In this document: piece by piece, positions 1 to 7,143 of the stretch | How positions within the stretch are numbered: the first letter of the stretch is position 1 | Layout of the letters: the number at the start of each line of letters is the position of its first letter | Source of the DNA: Bacillota bacterium | GTDB lineage: Bacteria > Bacillota > Sulfobacillia > Symbiobacteriales > Symbiobacteriaceae | NCBI GenBank assembly: GCA_028287415.1 | Contig: JAQBPS010000437.1 | Coordinates: forward strand, 1-7,143 | DNA length: 7,143 nucleotides | Direction: 5' to 3' | The notes under the pieces: model-generated | The model's database searches: none | Told to the model about the DNA's origin: nothing | The model's input: the letters and a program-made list of their open reading frames with translations, nothing else | Translations under genes and position numbers: made by a program

Positions 1-297
1 GGCTACAAGCCGCCGGTCAAGGCCGCCATCCCTGTGGCAGGTCCGGAGGGCCGGGCGGTGCTGGAGCTGGGCCTGTACAACATGCGCCTGAGCGGCTACG
101 CCAGCGAGCACGACTGCCTTGTCGGCCGCAAGCTCGCCTACGTGCTGACCGGCGGCAAGGTGCCTGCGGGCACGTATGTAACGGAGCAGTACCTGCTCGA
201 CCTCGAGCGGGAGGCGTTCCTCAGTCTGCTGGGTGAGAAGAAGAGCCAGGAGCGCATGGCCTATGTCCTCAAGACTGGTAAGCCCCTGCGGAATTAG
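1..297 (+). CDS. fadN: 3-hydroxyacyl-CoA dehydrogenase / enoyl-CoA hydratase, C-terminal fragment (FadN-like)
   Basis: This is the last 98 codons of a gene that begins before the window. The frame is open from base 1 (GYKPPVKAAIPV...) and ends at TAG 295-297, so the GTG at 34 is internal and not the start. FadN-type proteins carry out the hydration and NAD-dependent 3-hydroxyacyl-CoA oxidation steps of beta-oxidation in the cytoplasm. The tail is recognisable from its helical C-terminal segment: KLAYVLTGG (about residues 45-53 of the fragment), then TEQYLLDLEREAFLSLLGE, and the terminal GKPLRN typical of Bacillus FadN. The catalytic Rossmann and crotonase domains lie outside the window and cannot be checked. 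The next genes are a thiolase and an acyl-CoA dehydrogenase, the fadN-fadA-fadE order known from Bacillus, which supports the assignment. The thiolase ribosome binding site overlaps this gene's stop codon, so the two are probably translationally coupled. The family is fairly sure; the exact subfamily rests on context. Confidence 0.85.
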   Translation, partial: GYKPPVKAAIPVAGPEGRAVLELGLYNMRLSGYASEHDCLVGRKLAYVLTGGKVPAGTYVTEQYLLDLEREAFLSLLGEKKSQERMAYVLKTGKPLRN

Positions 298-303
298 GAG
301 GTG
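296..303 (+). promoter_or_regulatory. Ribosome binding site of the thiolase gene
   Basis: AGGAGGTG is an almost full-length match to the anti-Shine-Dalgarno sequence. It ends 6 bases before ATG 310 and overlaps the TAG stop (295-297) of the upstream gene. It decides the start: the GTG at 301 lies inside the site and cannot be the initiator, so ATG 310 is used. Confidence 0.85.
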
Positions 304-309
304 AGCGAG

Positions 310-1488
310 ATGCGTGAAGTCGTGATCGTGAGCGGCGCCCGCCTGGCTCAGGGCAAGGCGCCGAAGGGAACCCTGCGCTCGATGCGGCCTGAGGATCTGG
401 CTGCGACCGTCATCAAGGAAGCGATCAAACGGGCGCCGGGCCTGGACCCGGCCACCGTCGAGGACGTTGTCCTTGGCTGTGCCTTCCCCGAGGGGGAGCA
501 GGGGCTCAACCTGGGCCGCATCGCCGCCATCCGGGCGGGGCTGCCCCCCAGCGTCCCCGGGTTCACCATCAACCGTTTCTGTTCCAGCGGACTGAATGCG
601 ATCGCCATCGGCGCCAACCACATCGCCGCGGGCAGCGCCGACATCGTGGTGGCGGGCGGCGTCGAGTCGATGAGCCGGGTCCCGATGGGCGGCCATGTTC
701 CCCGCCCGCACCCTGAGATTGTCAGCAGCTATCCGGAACTGTATATCTCGATGGGCCACACGGCGGAGAATGTCTGCGCCCGCTTTGGCGTGAGCCGGGA
801 GGACTGTGACGCCTTTGCCCTGCGGTCGCATCAGCGGGCCGCCGCTGCGATCGATGGCGGCCGGTTCAAGGATGAGATCGTCCCGGTGAAGGTGAAGCAG
901 GTCAGTTTCGACGGCACGAGGGCGGTCGAGACGGAGATCCTTTTCGATACCGACGAGGGTGTCCGTCGGGAAAGCACCCTGGAGGCGCTGGCGAAGCTGC
1001 GGCCGGCCTTTGCCACCAAGGGCAGCGTCACCGCCGGCAACTCCAGCCAGACCACGGACGGCGCCGCCGCGGTGGTGCTGATGAGCGCAGAGAAGGCCGA
1101 GGAGCTGGGCCTCAAGCCCATGGCGTTCTTCCGCTCCTTCGCAGTGGGCGGCGTCGGCCCCGAGGTGATGGGCATGGGACCGGTCAGCGCCGTGCCCAAG
1201 GCGCTGAAGATCGCCGGCGTCACGCTGGCAGACATCGACCTGATCGAGCTGAACGAGGCCTTCGCCTCGCAGTCGCTCGCCGTCTCCCGTGAGCTGGGCT
1301 TCGACATGGAGAAGGTGAACGTGAACGGCGGTGCGATTGCGCTTGGGCACCCGCTGGGCTGCTCGGGCGCCAGGCTGACGGTCTCGATCCTGCATGAGGC
1401 CCGGCGCCGCGGGGCGCGGTACGGCCTGGTGACGATGTGCGTGGGCGGCGGCATGGGCGCCGCCGGCGTGTTGGAGTTCGTGAACTAA
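310..1488 (+). CDS. fadA: Acetyl-CoA C-acyltransferase (3-ketoacyl-CoA thiolase)
   Basis: The 392-residue protein has the usual length for a degradative thiolase. It cleaves 3-ketoacyl-CoA with CoA to give acetyl-CoA and a shortened acyl-CoA, the last step of the beta-oxidation cycle. The N-terminal thiolase domain (about 1-265) carries the nucleophile C91 in NRFCSSGLN and the [10 protein letters not shown] segment (113-122). The C-terminal domain (about 272-392) carries NEAF (315-318), the [16 protein letters not shown] block with H347, and the second active-site cysteine C377 in CVGGGMGAA. All the usual catalytic elements (Cys, His, Cys and NEAF) are present, so it should be active. ATG 310 is chosen because AGGAGGTG sits 6 bases upstream and the protein then begins [11 protein letters not shown], as thiolases do. 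It follows fadN directly and precedes fadE by about 20 bases, consistent with one operon. A biosynthetic acetoacetyl-CoA thiolase is the alternative, but the context favours beta-oxidation. Confidence 0.95.
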   Translation: MREVVIVSGARLAQGKAPKGTLRSMRPEDLAATVIKEAIKRAPGLDPATVEDVVLGCAFPEGEQGLNLGRIAAIRAGLPPSVPGFTINRFCSSGLNAIAIGANHIAAGSADIVVAGGVESMSRVPMGGHVPRPHPEIVSSYPELYISMGHTAENVCARFGVSREDCDAFALRSHQRAAAAIDGGRFKDEIVPVKVKQVSFDGTRAVETEILFDTDEGVRRESTLEALAKLRPAFATKGSVTAGNSSQTTDGAAAVVLMSAEKAEELGLKPMAFFRSFAVGGVGPEVMGMGPVSAVPKALKIAGVTLADIDLIELNEAFASQSLAVSRELGFDMEKVNVNGGAIALGHPLGCSGARLTVSILHEARRRGARYGLVTMCVGGGMGAAGVLEFVN

Positions 1489-1510
1489 CGGAGACAGGGG
1501 GTTGCGTACT

Positions 1511-3292
1511 GTGGCAGATATGGCAGAGACCAGAGCCAAAATCAAGGGCGGCTCGTTCCTGATGGCGAGTCCCGCCCAGGCAGACGTGTTCACGCCCGAG
1601 GAGTTCACCGAGGAGCAGAAGATGATCGCCCGGACCGCCCGTGACTTTGCGGACAAGGTGCGTGCCCGCCTCCCCGAGATCGAGCAGAATAAGCCCGCTA
1701 CGTCCCGGCCCCTGCTGCGTGAGCTCGGCGACCTGGGGCTGCTCGGCCTCGAGATTCCCGAGCAGTACGGCGGCGTGGGCCTCGACAAGATCACCGCCAC
1801 CGTGGCCACCGAGGAGTTCTCCCGGTCCGGCGCCTTTGCGATTACCATCGGGGCGCACGTCGGCATTGGCACCTTGCCGATCGTCTATTTCGGCAACCAC
1901 GAGCAGAAGCAGCAATACCTGCCCAAGCTCGCCACCGGTGAATGGGTCGCGGCCTACGCCCTGACCGAGCCGGGCTCCGGCTCGGACGCCCTCGGCGCCC
2001 GCACCACGGCCCGCCTCAGCGAGGACGGCAAGTTCTGGCTGCTCAATGGTACCAAGCAGTGGATCACGAACTCGGGGTTCGCCGATGTGTTCGTTGTGTA
2101 CGCCAAGGTGGATGGGGAGAAGTTCTCTGCCTTCATCGTCGAGCGGGCCTTCCCCGGCGTCTCTGTCGGGCCGGAGGAGAACAAGCTCGGCTTGCACGCC
2201 TCCTCAACCTGCTCGCTGATTCTTGAGGACGTGAAGGTCCCGGTGCAGAACCTGCTGGGCGAGATCGGGCGGGGCCATGTCATCGCCTTCAACATCCTGA
2301 ACATCGGGCGCTGGAAGCTGGGCGCCGGCTGCATCGGCTCGACCAAGTATGTCCTGGGCGTGGCGGCTGAGTACGCCCGCACCCGCAAGCAGTTCGGCAA
2401 GCCCATCGCTGAGTTCCGGGCGATCCAGGAGAAGCTGGCCGAGATGAATACCCGCATCTACGTCAACGAAGCGATGTGCTACCGCTCGGCGGGCCTGATC
2501 GACGCCAACCTCGCCGACCTGGACGACAGCAGCACCGACGCCGGCCGCGAGGCTGCCCGCCGGATCGAGGAGTACGCCGTCGAGTGCTCGATCAACAAGG
2601 TCTTCGGCTCCGAGGTACTCGACTTCGTGACGGACGAGGCGCTGCAGATTCACGGCGGCTACGGCTTCATGGAGGAGTACGAGGTCTGCCAGGCCTACCG
2701 TGACAGCCGCATCAACCGGATCTTCGAGGGCACAAACGAGATCAACCGCCTGCTGATCCCGGGAACGCTGGTCCGGCGGGCGATGAAGGGCGAACTGCCG
2801 CTCATGAAGGCGATGATGGGGCTCCAGGATGAGCTGATGAACCTGACGGCTTTTGAAGAGAGCGACGAGCCGCTCGCACAGGAGCAGTTCATGATCGACC
2901 GGGCCCGCAAAGTATTCCTCATGCTGGCCGGCCTGGGCGTGCAGAAGTACCAGGCGGCGCTGGAGAACGAGCAGGAGTTGCTGATGGGCATTGCTGATAT
3001 CACCATCGAAATTTATGCGATGGAGAGTGCGGTGCTCCGGGCGTTGAAGGCTGAGGGCTCCGGTAAGGGCGGGCTGAAGGCAGCCATGGCCCAGGCTTAC
3101 TGCCAGGAGGCCTTCGAGCGGATCGGCACCACCGCACGGACCTTGCTGCCGGCGCTGGAGGAGGAGGGCGACAGCCTCCGGGTCCAGCTCAGCATGCTCA
3201 AGCGGCTGACGCGCTACACGCCGGCGAACGTCGTCGGACTGAAGCGGGAGATCGCAGCGAAGGTGCTTGAGAAGGGCGGCTATGTAAGCTAA
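1511..3292 (+). CDS. fadE: Acyl-CoA dehydrogenase, long FadE / VLCAD-like type
   Basis: This FAD-dependent enzyme introduces the trans-2 double bond into acyl-CoA, the first oxidation of beta-oxidation. From GTG 1511 it has 593 residues, far above the roughly 380 of ordinary acyl-CoA dehydrogenases; the extra C-terminal helical domain (about 430-593) is the VLCAD/ACAD9/Bacillus FadE arrangement. Visible elements are the N-terminal helical domain (about 28-148), TEPGSGSDA (152-160) at the start of the beta domain, RKQFGKPIAEFRAIQ (292-306), and QIHGGYGFMEEYEV (379-392). The catalytic base is E406 in IFEGTNEI, the position used in medium-chain and bacterial enzymes. The start is uncertain. TTG 1502 has GGAG (1490-1493) 8 bases before it, GTG 1511 has AGGGGGT (1496-1502) 8 bases before it, and ATG 1520 has no clear site but gives MAETRAK, as family members often begin. 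The gene lies 22 bases after fadA and ends just before a strong terminator, so it is probably the last gene of the operon. Confidence 0.93.
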   Translation: MADMAETRAKIKGGSFLMASPAQADVFTPEEFTEEQKMIARTARDFADKVRARLPEIEQNKPATSRPLLRELGDLGLLGLEIPEQYGGVGLDKITATVATEEFSRSGAFAITIGAHVGIGTLPIVYFGNHEQKQQYLPKLATGEWVAAYALTEPGSGSDALGARTTARLSEDGKFWLLNGTKQWITNSGFADVFVVYAKVDGEKFSAFIVERAFPGVSVGPEENKLGLHASSTCSLILEDVKVPVQNLLGEIGRGHVIAFNILNIGRWKLGAGCIGSTKYVLGVAAEYARTRKQFGKPIAEFRAIQEKLAEMNTRIYVNEAMCYRSAGLIDANLADLDDSSTDAGREAARRIEEYAVECSINKVFGSEVLDFVTDEALQIHGGYGFMEEYEVCQAYRDSRINRIFEGTNEINRLLIPGTLVRRAMKGELPLMKAMMGLQDELMNLTAFEESDEPLAQEQFMIDRARKVFLMLAGLGVQKYQAALENEQELLMGIADITIEIYAMESAVLRALKAEGSGKGGLKAAMAQAYCQEAFERIGTTARTLLPALEEEGDSLRVQLSMLKRLTRYTPANVVGLKREIAAKVLEKGGYVS

Positions 3293-3297
3293 AAAAG

Positions 3298-3323
3298 GGA
3301 GGGGCGCTGTACAGCGCCCCTCC
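3298..3323. terminator. Bidirectional intrinsic terminator between convergent genes
   Basis: A perfect 26-base palindrome (centre between 3310 and 3311) can form a stem of about 11 GC-rich pairs around a GTAC loop. On the minus strand it is followed, after one C, by six T (complement of AAAAAA 3291-3296), a strong terminator for the small gene at 3330-3635. On the plus strand it is followed by AATATTTTATT (3324-3334), a weaker T-rich tail that ends the fad operon. It starts 5 bases after the fadE stop codon and ends 6 bases before the stop of the convergent gene. Confidence 0.92.
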
Positions 3324-3329
3324 AATATT

Positions 3330-3635
3330 TTATTGGGCTCCGAGGATAAAGTGGATGTGCCAGTCCCAGCCGCCTTCACGGCTGGCGGCCACCTGGCTAA
3401 CAGTGCCGCGGAATGCGAAGGCCACGTCGCTCACCTTGTAGTCGCCAATGACCTGCTCGCCGGCATGCCCGTCTCGCTCGGCCCGTACCACGACACCGGT
3501 GGCGTCCGCATGTAGGATCGTGACTGGCAGCACATCGTCGGATGCGACCAGGCGCAGGGTTCCGGGTGACCGGTCAGCACAATGGGCTAGCGGTTTGGAA
3601 CGTTTTCGCAGTGACAAGCCCATCAGCGAGAGCAT
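3330..3635 (-). CDS. Small protein of unknown function, possibly a degenerate PilZ-like domain
   Basis: I do not recognise this 101-residue protein with certainty. Independent signals show it is a real gene: GGAGGAGG (complement of 3642-3649) lies 6 bases before ATG 3635, a good sigma-A-type promoter lies at 3675-3703, and a strong terminator follows the stop within a few bases. No signal peptide or membrane segment is evident. Residues 1-20 are basic (LRKRSK, 9-14). From about 37 onward the pattern looks like beta strands: PVTILHADATGVVVRAER, then VSDVAFAFRGTVSQV, then a final WDWHIHFILGA. That rhythm resembles PilZ domains, which bind cyclic-di-GMP, including a G-V turn and an RGTV strand before a terminal hydrophobic strand. 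The binding motifs are not intact: HADATG (42-47) stands where D/N-x-S-x-x-G would be, and there is no clear RxxxR. If it is PilZ-like it may not bind the nucleotide. The family call is inference; the gene itself is well supported. Confidence 0.78.
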   Translation of the reverse strand: MLSLMGLSLRKRSKPLAHCADRSPGTLRLVASDDVLPVTILHADATGVVVRAERDGHAGEQVIGDYKVSDVAFAFRGTVSQVAASREGGWDWHIHFILGAQ

Positions 3636-3641
3636 TCGGGT

Positions 3642-3649
3642 CCTCCTCC
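3642..3649 (-). promoter_or_regulatory. Ribosome binding site of the small minus-strand gene
   Basis: The minus strand reads GGAGGAGG, then six bases (ACCCGA), then ATG at 3635. This supports the first Met over the internal Met at residue 5 as the start. Confidence 0.8.
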
Positions 3650-3674
3650 GGCGATTGTATGCGTACTTCCTGCA

Positions 3675-3703
3675 ATGCTACGGAGTTGTAAAGGAACTGT
3701 CAA
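3675..3703 (-). promoter_or_regulatory. Sigma-A-type promoter of the small minus-strand gene
   Basis: On the minus strand there is a perfect -35 TTGACA (3703 to 3698), a 17-base spacer and a -10 TAGCAT (3680 to 3675), which matches TATAAT at 4 of 6 positions. Initiation would fall near 3668, giving a leader of about 33 bases that contains the ribosome binding site. No operator is evident. Confidence 0.65.
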
Positions 3704-3864
3704 GGTATCTGTCTATTTCGCAATGGATAATTAAGTCCGGAAGTTCGCGCATACTTGATCGCCAAACCGCAGGTTCGATCTTTACTTAAATACTTCGGAT
3801 ATGGAAGGAAATTGTCGGGTTGCTGGCTAACTCTTCTATCAACACCGACAAAGGGGCGATCACC
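3704..3864. other. AT-richer intergenic stretch upstream of the dipeptidase
   Basis: The bases between the small minus-strand promoter and the dipeptidase start are clearly more AT-rich than the neighbouring genes. The stretch must hold the dipeptidase promoter, but I could not pair a -35 with a -10 convincingly. GATAAT (3726-3731, 5 of 6 to the -10 consensus) has no -35 at the right distance. TTGATC (3755-3760) is followed at 18 bases only by TCTTTA. TACTT occurs four times (3664, 3752, 3783 and 3791), which may be chance. No stable hairpin or RNA gene was recognised. Confidence 0.4.
3851..3856 (+). promoter_or_regulatory. Ribosome binding site of the dipeptidase gene
   Basis: AAGGGG ends 8 bases before ATG 3865 and supports that start over the in-frame TTG at 3820. 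The TTG has only AAGGA (3805-3809) 10 bases upstream and would add 15 residues not expected in the family. Confidence 0.65.
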
Positions 3865-5228
<1,364 letters not shown>

Positions 5229-5232
<4 letters not shown>

Positions 5233-6758
5233 GCCTTCAGGATCAGTTGGCGAATGTACGGCTCGTTGAGGTAGTACTGGCCGCTTTTGTAGGTCGCGAA
5301 GCCAACGGCGACCAGCGCATCCAACATCGCTTCAATGCGGTTGAACGTGACTTTGCCGTGGTAGCCGTAGCGGCCGGCCATTTCCACGGGGTTGATGGCG
5401 GCGCCGCCCACCAGCGACTTCACGATCGCCTGGCACCATTCCCCGGCCTGCGGCGAGCGCCGCCGTGCCCGCTCCCGGGCCCGCCGCACCATCGACTTGA
5501 TGTCGTCGATCGCGAGGATCGCCGCGGGGGTGAGCTTTACGTCCTGCACAAGGGAGACGGGCGGCGCCGGCTTGGCCACAGCCCGCACTTCAACTTGCGG
5601 TGCGGAGGGCGAAGGCGGGGCGGCGACCGCCGCCTCCTGCTGCACCGTACCGCCCGCCAGCGCCACGGCAGCGGCGGGCACTGCGAGCGCCGGCGTTCTG
5701 GCAATGATCTCCTGCGTGATCATCACCTTGATCGATCCCGCAACCAGCAGGGCGATGCGCAACCGGTTCGTTTCGTCCAGGGCGTTGCTCAGCTCCCGTT
5801 TGGCCTCCGCCAGCTGCTTCTGGCCGGCTGACAGTTCCTGTTCCAGCACCCGGATTCGGGCCCGGTCGACGGTGGTGGCGACCGACTCCTGCTCCACGGG
5901 CTCATCTTCAGCGAAGGCAGAGCGCAACTGCTCTACGAGCTCATCGAGCGCTGAGTCCCGGGCGGTGCTCCGGTTTGCCTCCGCCGGGTCCCACGTCGGG
6001 GAGTCGCCGCCATGCGAAGTGCGCCGAGGGCGCCAGCGGTCGAACGTACCCGGCGAGGAGAGGTAGAACCGGCCTGTCTCCAGCGCTCGGAACTCGTCGA
6101 ATGAGTGGCCGTCCACCACCGCCTTGACCGCTTCATAATCCCGCTCGGTCTCAAAACCGCCGATGCATGAGAAGTTCAGCTGGCTCATGAACTCCTTTGA
6201 GACGGCCTGGGTCCGTTGGCTGGCGGCCACCAGGATGGCGCCCCGCTTGCGGCCCTGCTTGGCAAAGCGCTGCATGATGTCCGCGGTGATGGCGGAACCC
6301 GACTGCGGTGCGAAAATATGGACCTCCTCCACGACGAGCGCAGCGGGTCGGCGCTGTTCGGAGATCAGCGTCCAGAGCGTTTCGAACCAGGGGCGGGCCG
6401 CCTCCTGCTGGGACCGGTTCGAGGGCTTTTCCGAGAGATCCACGACCAGCCCCACGCCGCCGTCCAGCGCCCGGTCCAGGGCAAAGCGAATGCCGGCGGG
6501 CCCCGACGGCAGCGGCAGGTCACCCTGTTCGCCCCCCAGCACCAGCACGCGGAACTGCTCCCGCAGGGTGTGCAGTTCACCCTCCGGGTCGATGGCGATC
6601 ACGGGGATGCCCGCTGCCAGGAGTTCCTCGCAGAAGACGCCGACCCCGAAGCTTTTGCCCCGCCCCGACGACGCCCAGATGCCGACCCGCAAACCGGTGC
6701 GGGTGTAAGACGCCATGTCGAGCTGGTAGCCCTCGCAGATGGAGAGCACAGGGTTCAT
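5229..6758 (-). CDS. HerA/DUF87-like P-loop ATPase with coiled coil and C-terminal winged-helix-like domain
   Basis: The 509-residue protein has a RecA/FtsK-HerA-type ATPase core near its N-terminus. Walker A is ASSGRGKS (29-36), Walker B is LVVEEVHIF (141-149) with E144/E145, and GAILVAASQR (173-182) followed by GGFETERDYEAVKAVV fits the sensor region of DUF87 proteins. A charged heptad-like stretch (about 297-336) looks like a coiled coil. An Ala/Pro-rich linker follows (about 353-405), then a basic helix (KSMVRRARERARRR, 421-434) and a compact C-terminal domain (about 437-509) resembling a winged helix. HerA ATPases pump or unwind DNA with the nuclease NurA. Here only 28 residues precede the P-loop, so the HerA N-terminal barrel is missing, and no nuclease gene is visible nearby. 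A DNA-associated motor or regulator is inference. ATG 6758 is chosen because AAAGGGGGG sits 5 bases upstream and a perfect TATAAT overlaps the outer ATG 6794. The stop shares TTAA (5229-5232) with the convergent dipeptidase. Confidence 0.85.
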
Positions 6759-6763
6759 GGTGG

Positions 6764-6772
6764 CCCCCCTTT
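6764..6772 (-). promoter_or_regulatory. Ribosome binding site of the ATPase gene
   Basis: The minus strand reads AAAGGGGGG, then CCACC, then ATG at 6758. This is well spaced and argues for the start at 6758. The outer ATG 6794 has no purine-rich site at a suitable distance. Confidence 0.65.
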
Positions 6773-6792
6773 CGTCCGTGGGCTTCTCCACC

Positions 6793-6798
6793 ATTATA
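6793..6798 (-). promoter_or_regulatory. Consensus -10 box of the ATPase gene
   Basis: The minus strand reads a perfect TATAAT from 6798 to 6793. Transcription would start near 6786, leaving a leader of about 28 bases before ATG 6758. The -35 is weak: CTGCAA (6822 to 6817, 18-base spacer) matches TTGACA at only 3 of 6 positions. A palindrome fills the spacer, so the promoter may depend on or be controlled by a bound protein. Confidence 0.5.
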
Positions 6799-6801
6799 TG
6801 G

Positions 6802-6818
6802 AATCCGGGCCCCGGATT
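6802..6818. repeat. 17-base palindrome in the divergent promoter region (possible operator)
   Basis: AATCCGGG, one central C, then CCCGGATT: two perfect 8-base inverted arms (6802-6809 and 6811-6818). It lies in the -35/-10 spacer of the minus-strand promoter and upstream of the plus-strand amidohydrolase, with no U tract after it, so it is not a terminator. Position and symmetry fit a dimeric repressor or activator site, but no regulator is identified. Confidence 0.5.
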
Positions 6819-6866
6819 GCAGAGGTGCGCCCGAAGTTTCGTGACCCGATATTACCTGAGAGGTGA

Positions 6867-7143
6867 ATGGCTGTGAGCGCTCTCGGAACCCCTGATCTGA
6901 CGCAGTTGGCGCGTGATGTGATCTCCTTTGGTGTCGAGGCCCGGCGGTTCCTGCACCAGCATCCTGAGCTGAGCTTCCACGAGCAAGAGACCGCGGCCTT
7001 TGTCGCGGCAAAGCTGACCGAGATGGGCTATGCGCCGGAGGTCGGGTTTGGCGGCGGGTATGGCGTCAAAGCGGTGCTCAAGGGCGCCCGCCCCGGCCGG
7101 ACGATTGCCTTGCGGGCGGACATGGATGCCCTGCCGATCCCGG
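6867..7143 (+). CDS. M20D amidohydrolase (N-acyl-amino-acid / hippurate hydrolase type), N-terminal part
   Basis: The first 92 residues are visible; the gene runs off the window. M20D enzymes are cytoplasmic metal-dependent amidohydrolases that remove acyl groups from N-acyl amino acids such as hippurate, N-acetyl amino acids or auxin conjugates. The family signature is clear: RRFLHQHPELSFHEQETAAF (26-45) and ALRADMDALPIP (81-92). The HxCGHD metal motif and the rest of the active site lie outside. The outermost plausible start, ATG 6867, is given, but GAGAGGTGA (6858-6866) ends directly before it, leaving only 3 bases after its GAGAGG core. The in-frame GTG 6873, which gives MSALGTPD, lies 9 bases after that core and may be the true initiator. 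It is divergent from the ATPase gene with about 108 bases between the two starts. No convincing promoter was found on this strand. The substrate is unknown. Confidence 0.92.
   Translation, partial: MAVSALGTPDLTQLARDVISFGVEARRFLHQHPELSFHEQETAAFVAAKLTEMGYAPEVGFGGGYGVKAVLKGARPGRTIALRADMDALPIP

Noticed and set aside
1220..3379. Long minus-strand open frames opposite fadA and fadE (1220-2197 and 2204-3379).
   Set aside because: They lie antisense to clear thiolase and acyl-CoA dehydrogenase genes, show no family motif, and one runs through the terminator hairpin.
6817..6853. A plus-strand promoter for the amidohydrolase: TTGCAG (6817-6822) with GATATT (6848-6853).
   Set aside because: The spacer is 25 bases, far from 17, and GATATT is so near the ribosome binding site that almost no leader would remain.
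5392..6866. Several plus-strand open frames opposite the ATPase (5392-6066, 6163-6708, 6216-6866).
   Set aside because: They are antisense shadows with Arg/Ser/Pro-rich composition and no motif. The minus strand has Walker A, Walker B and a sound ribosome binding site.

Overview
The window is high-G+C, densely coded bacterial DNA. Its first three genes have the order and protein types of the Bacillus fadN-fadA-fadE fatty-acid beta-oxidation operon. The Shine-Dalgarno sites are strong AGGAGG-type, and GTG starts are plausible at two genes. Together these suggest a high-G+C member of the Firmicutes, for example a Symbiobacterium-like organism. The genus is an inference from gene order and composition, not something a search has confirmed.

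Layout, left to right. (1) 1-3292, plus strand: the C-terminal end of a FadN-like 3-hydroxyacyl-CoA dehydrogenase/enoyl-CoA hydratase, then a complete thiolase (FadA) and a complete long acyl-CoA dehydrogenase (FadE). The spacing is tight enough for one transcript, and together they cover the main steps of the beta-oxidation spiral. (2) 3298-3323: a perfect 26-base palindrome with an A tract on one side and a T-rich stretch on the other. It is a bidirectional terminator between fadE and a small convergent gene. (3) 3330-3635, minus strand: a 101-residue protein of unknown function, weakly PilZ-like, with its own good promoter and ribosome binding site. (4) 3636-3864: an AT-richer intergenic region between divergent genes. 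(5) 3865-5232, plus strand: a complete M20-family metallo-dipeptidase. (6) 5229-6758, minus strand: a HerA/DUF87-like P-loop ATPase with a coiled coil, an Ala/Pro-rich linker and a probable winged-helix C-terminus. Its stop codon overlaps that of the dipeptidase in a shared TTAA. (7) About 6759-6866: a short divergent promoter region with a perfect TATAAT and a 17-base palindrome. (8) 6867 to the end, plus strand: the N-terminus of an M20D-type amidohydrolase, cut by the window edge.

The fatty-acid operon is conventional. The two M20 hydrolases would release amino acids from dipeptides and from N-acylated amino acids. The ATPase between them is the least explained gene: it lacks room for the N-terminal barrel of true HerA and has no NurA nuclease beside it. 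No mobile element, CRISPR array, tRNA or rRNA was recognised. I found no clear evidence for a new multi-gene system here. The best leads are the orphan ATPase with its putative operator and the small PilZ-like protein.
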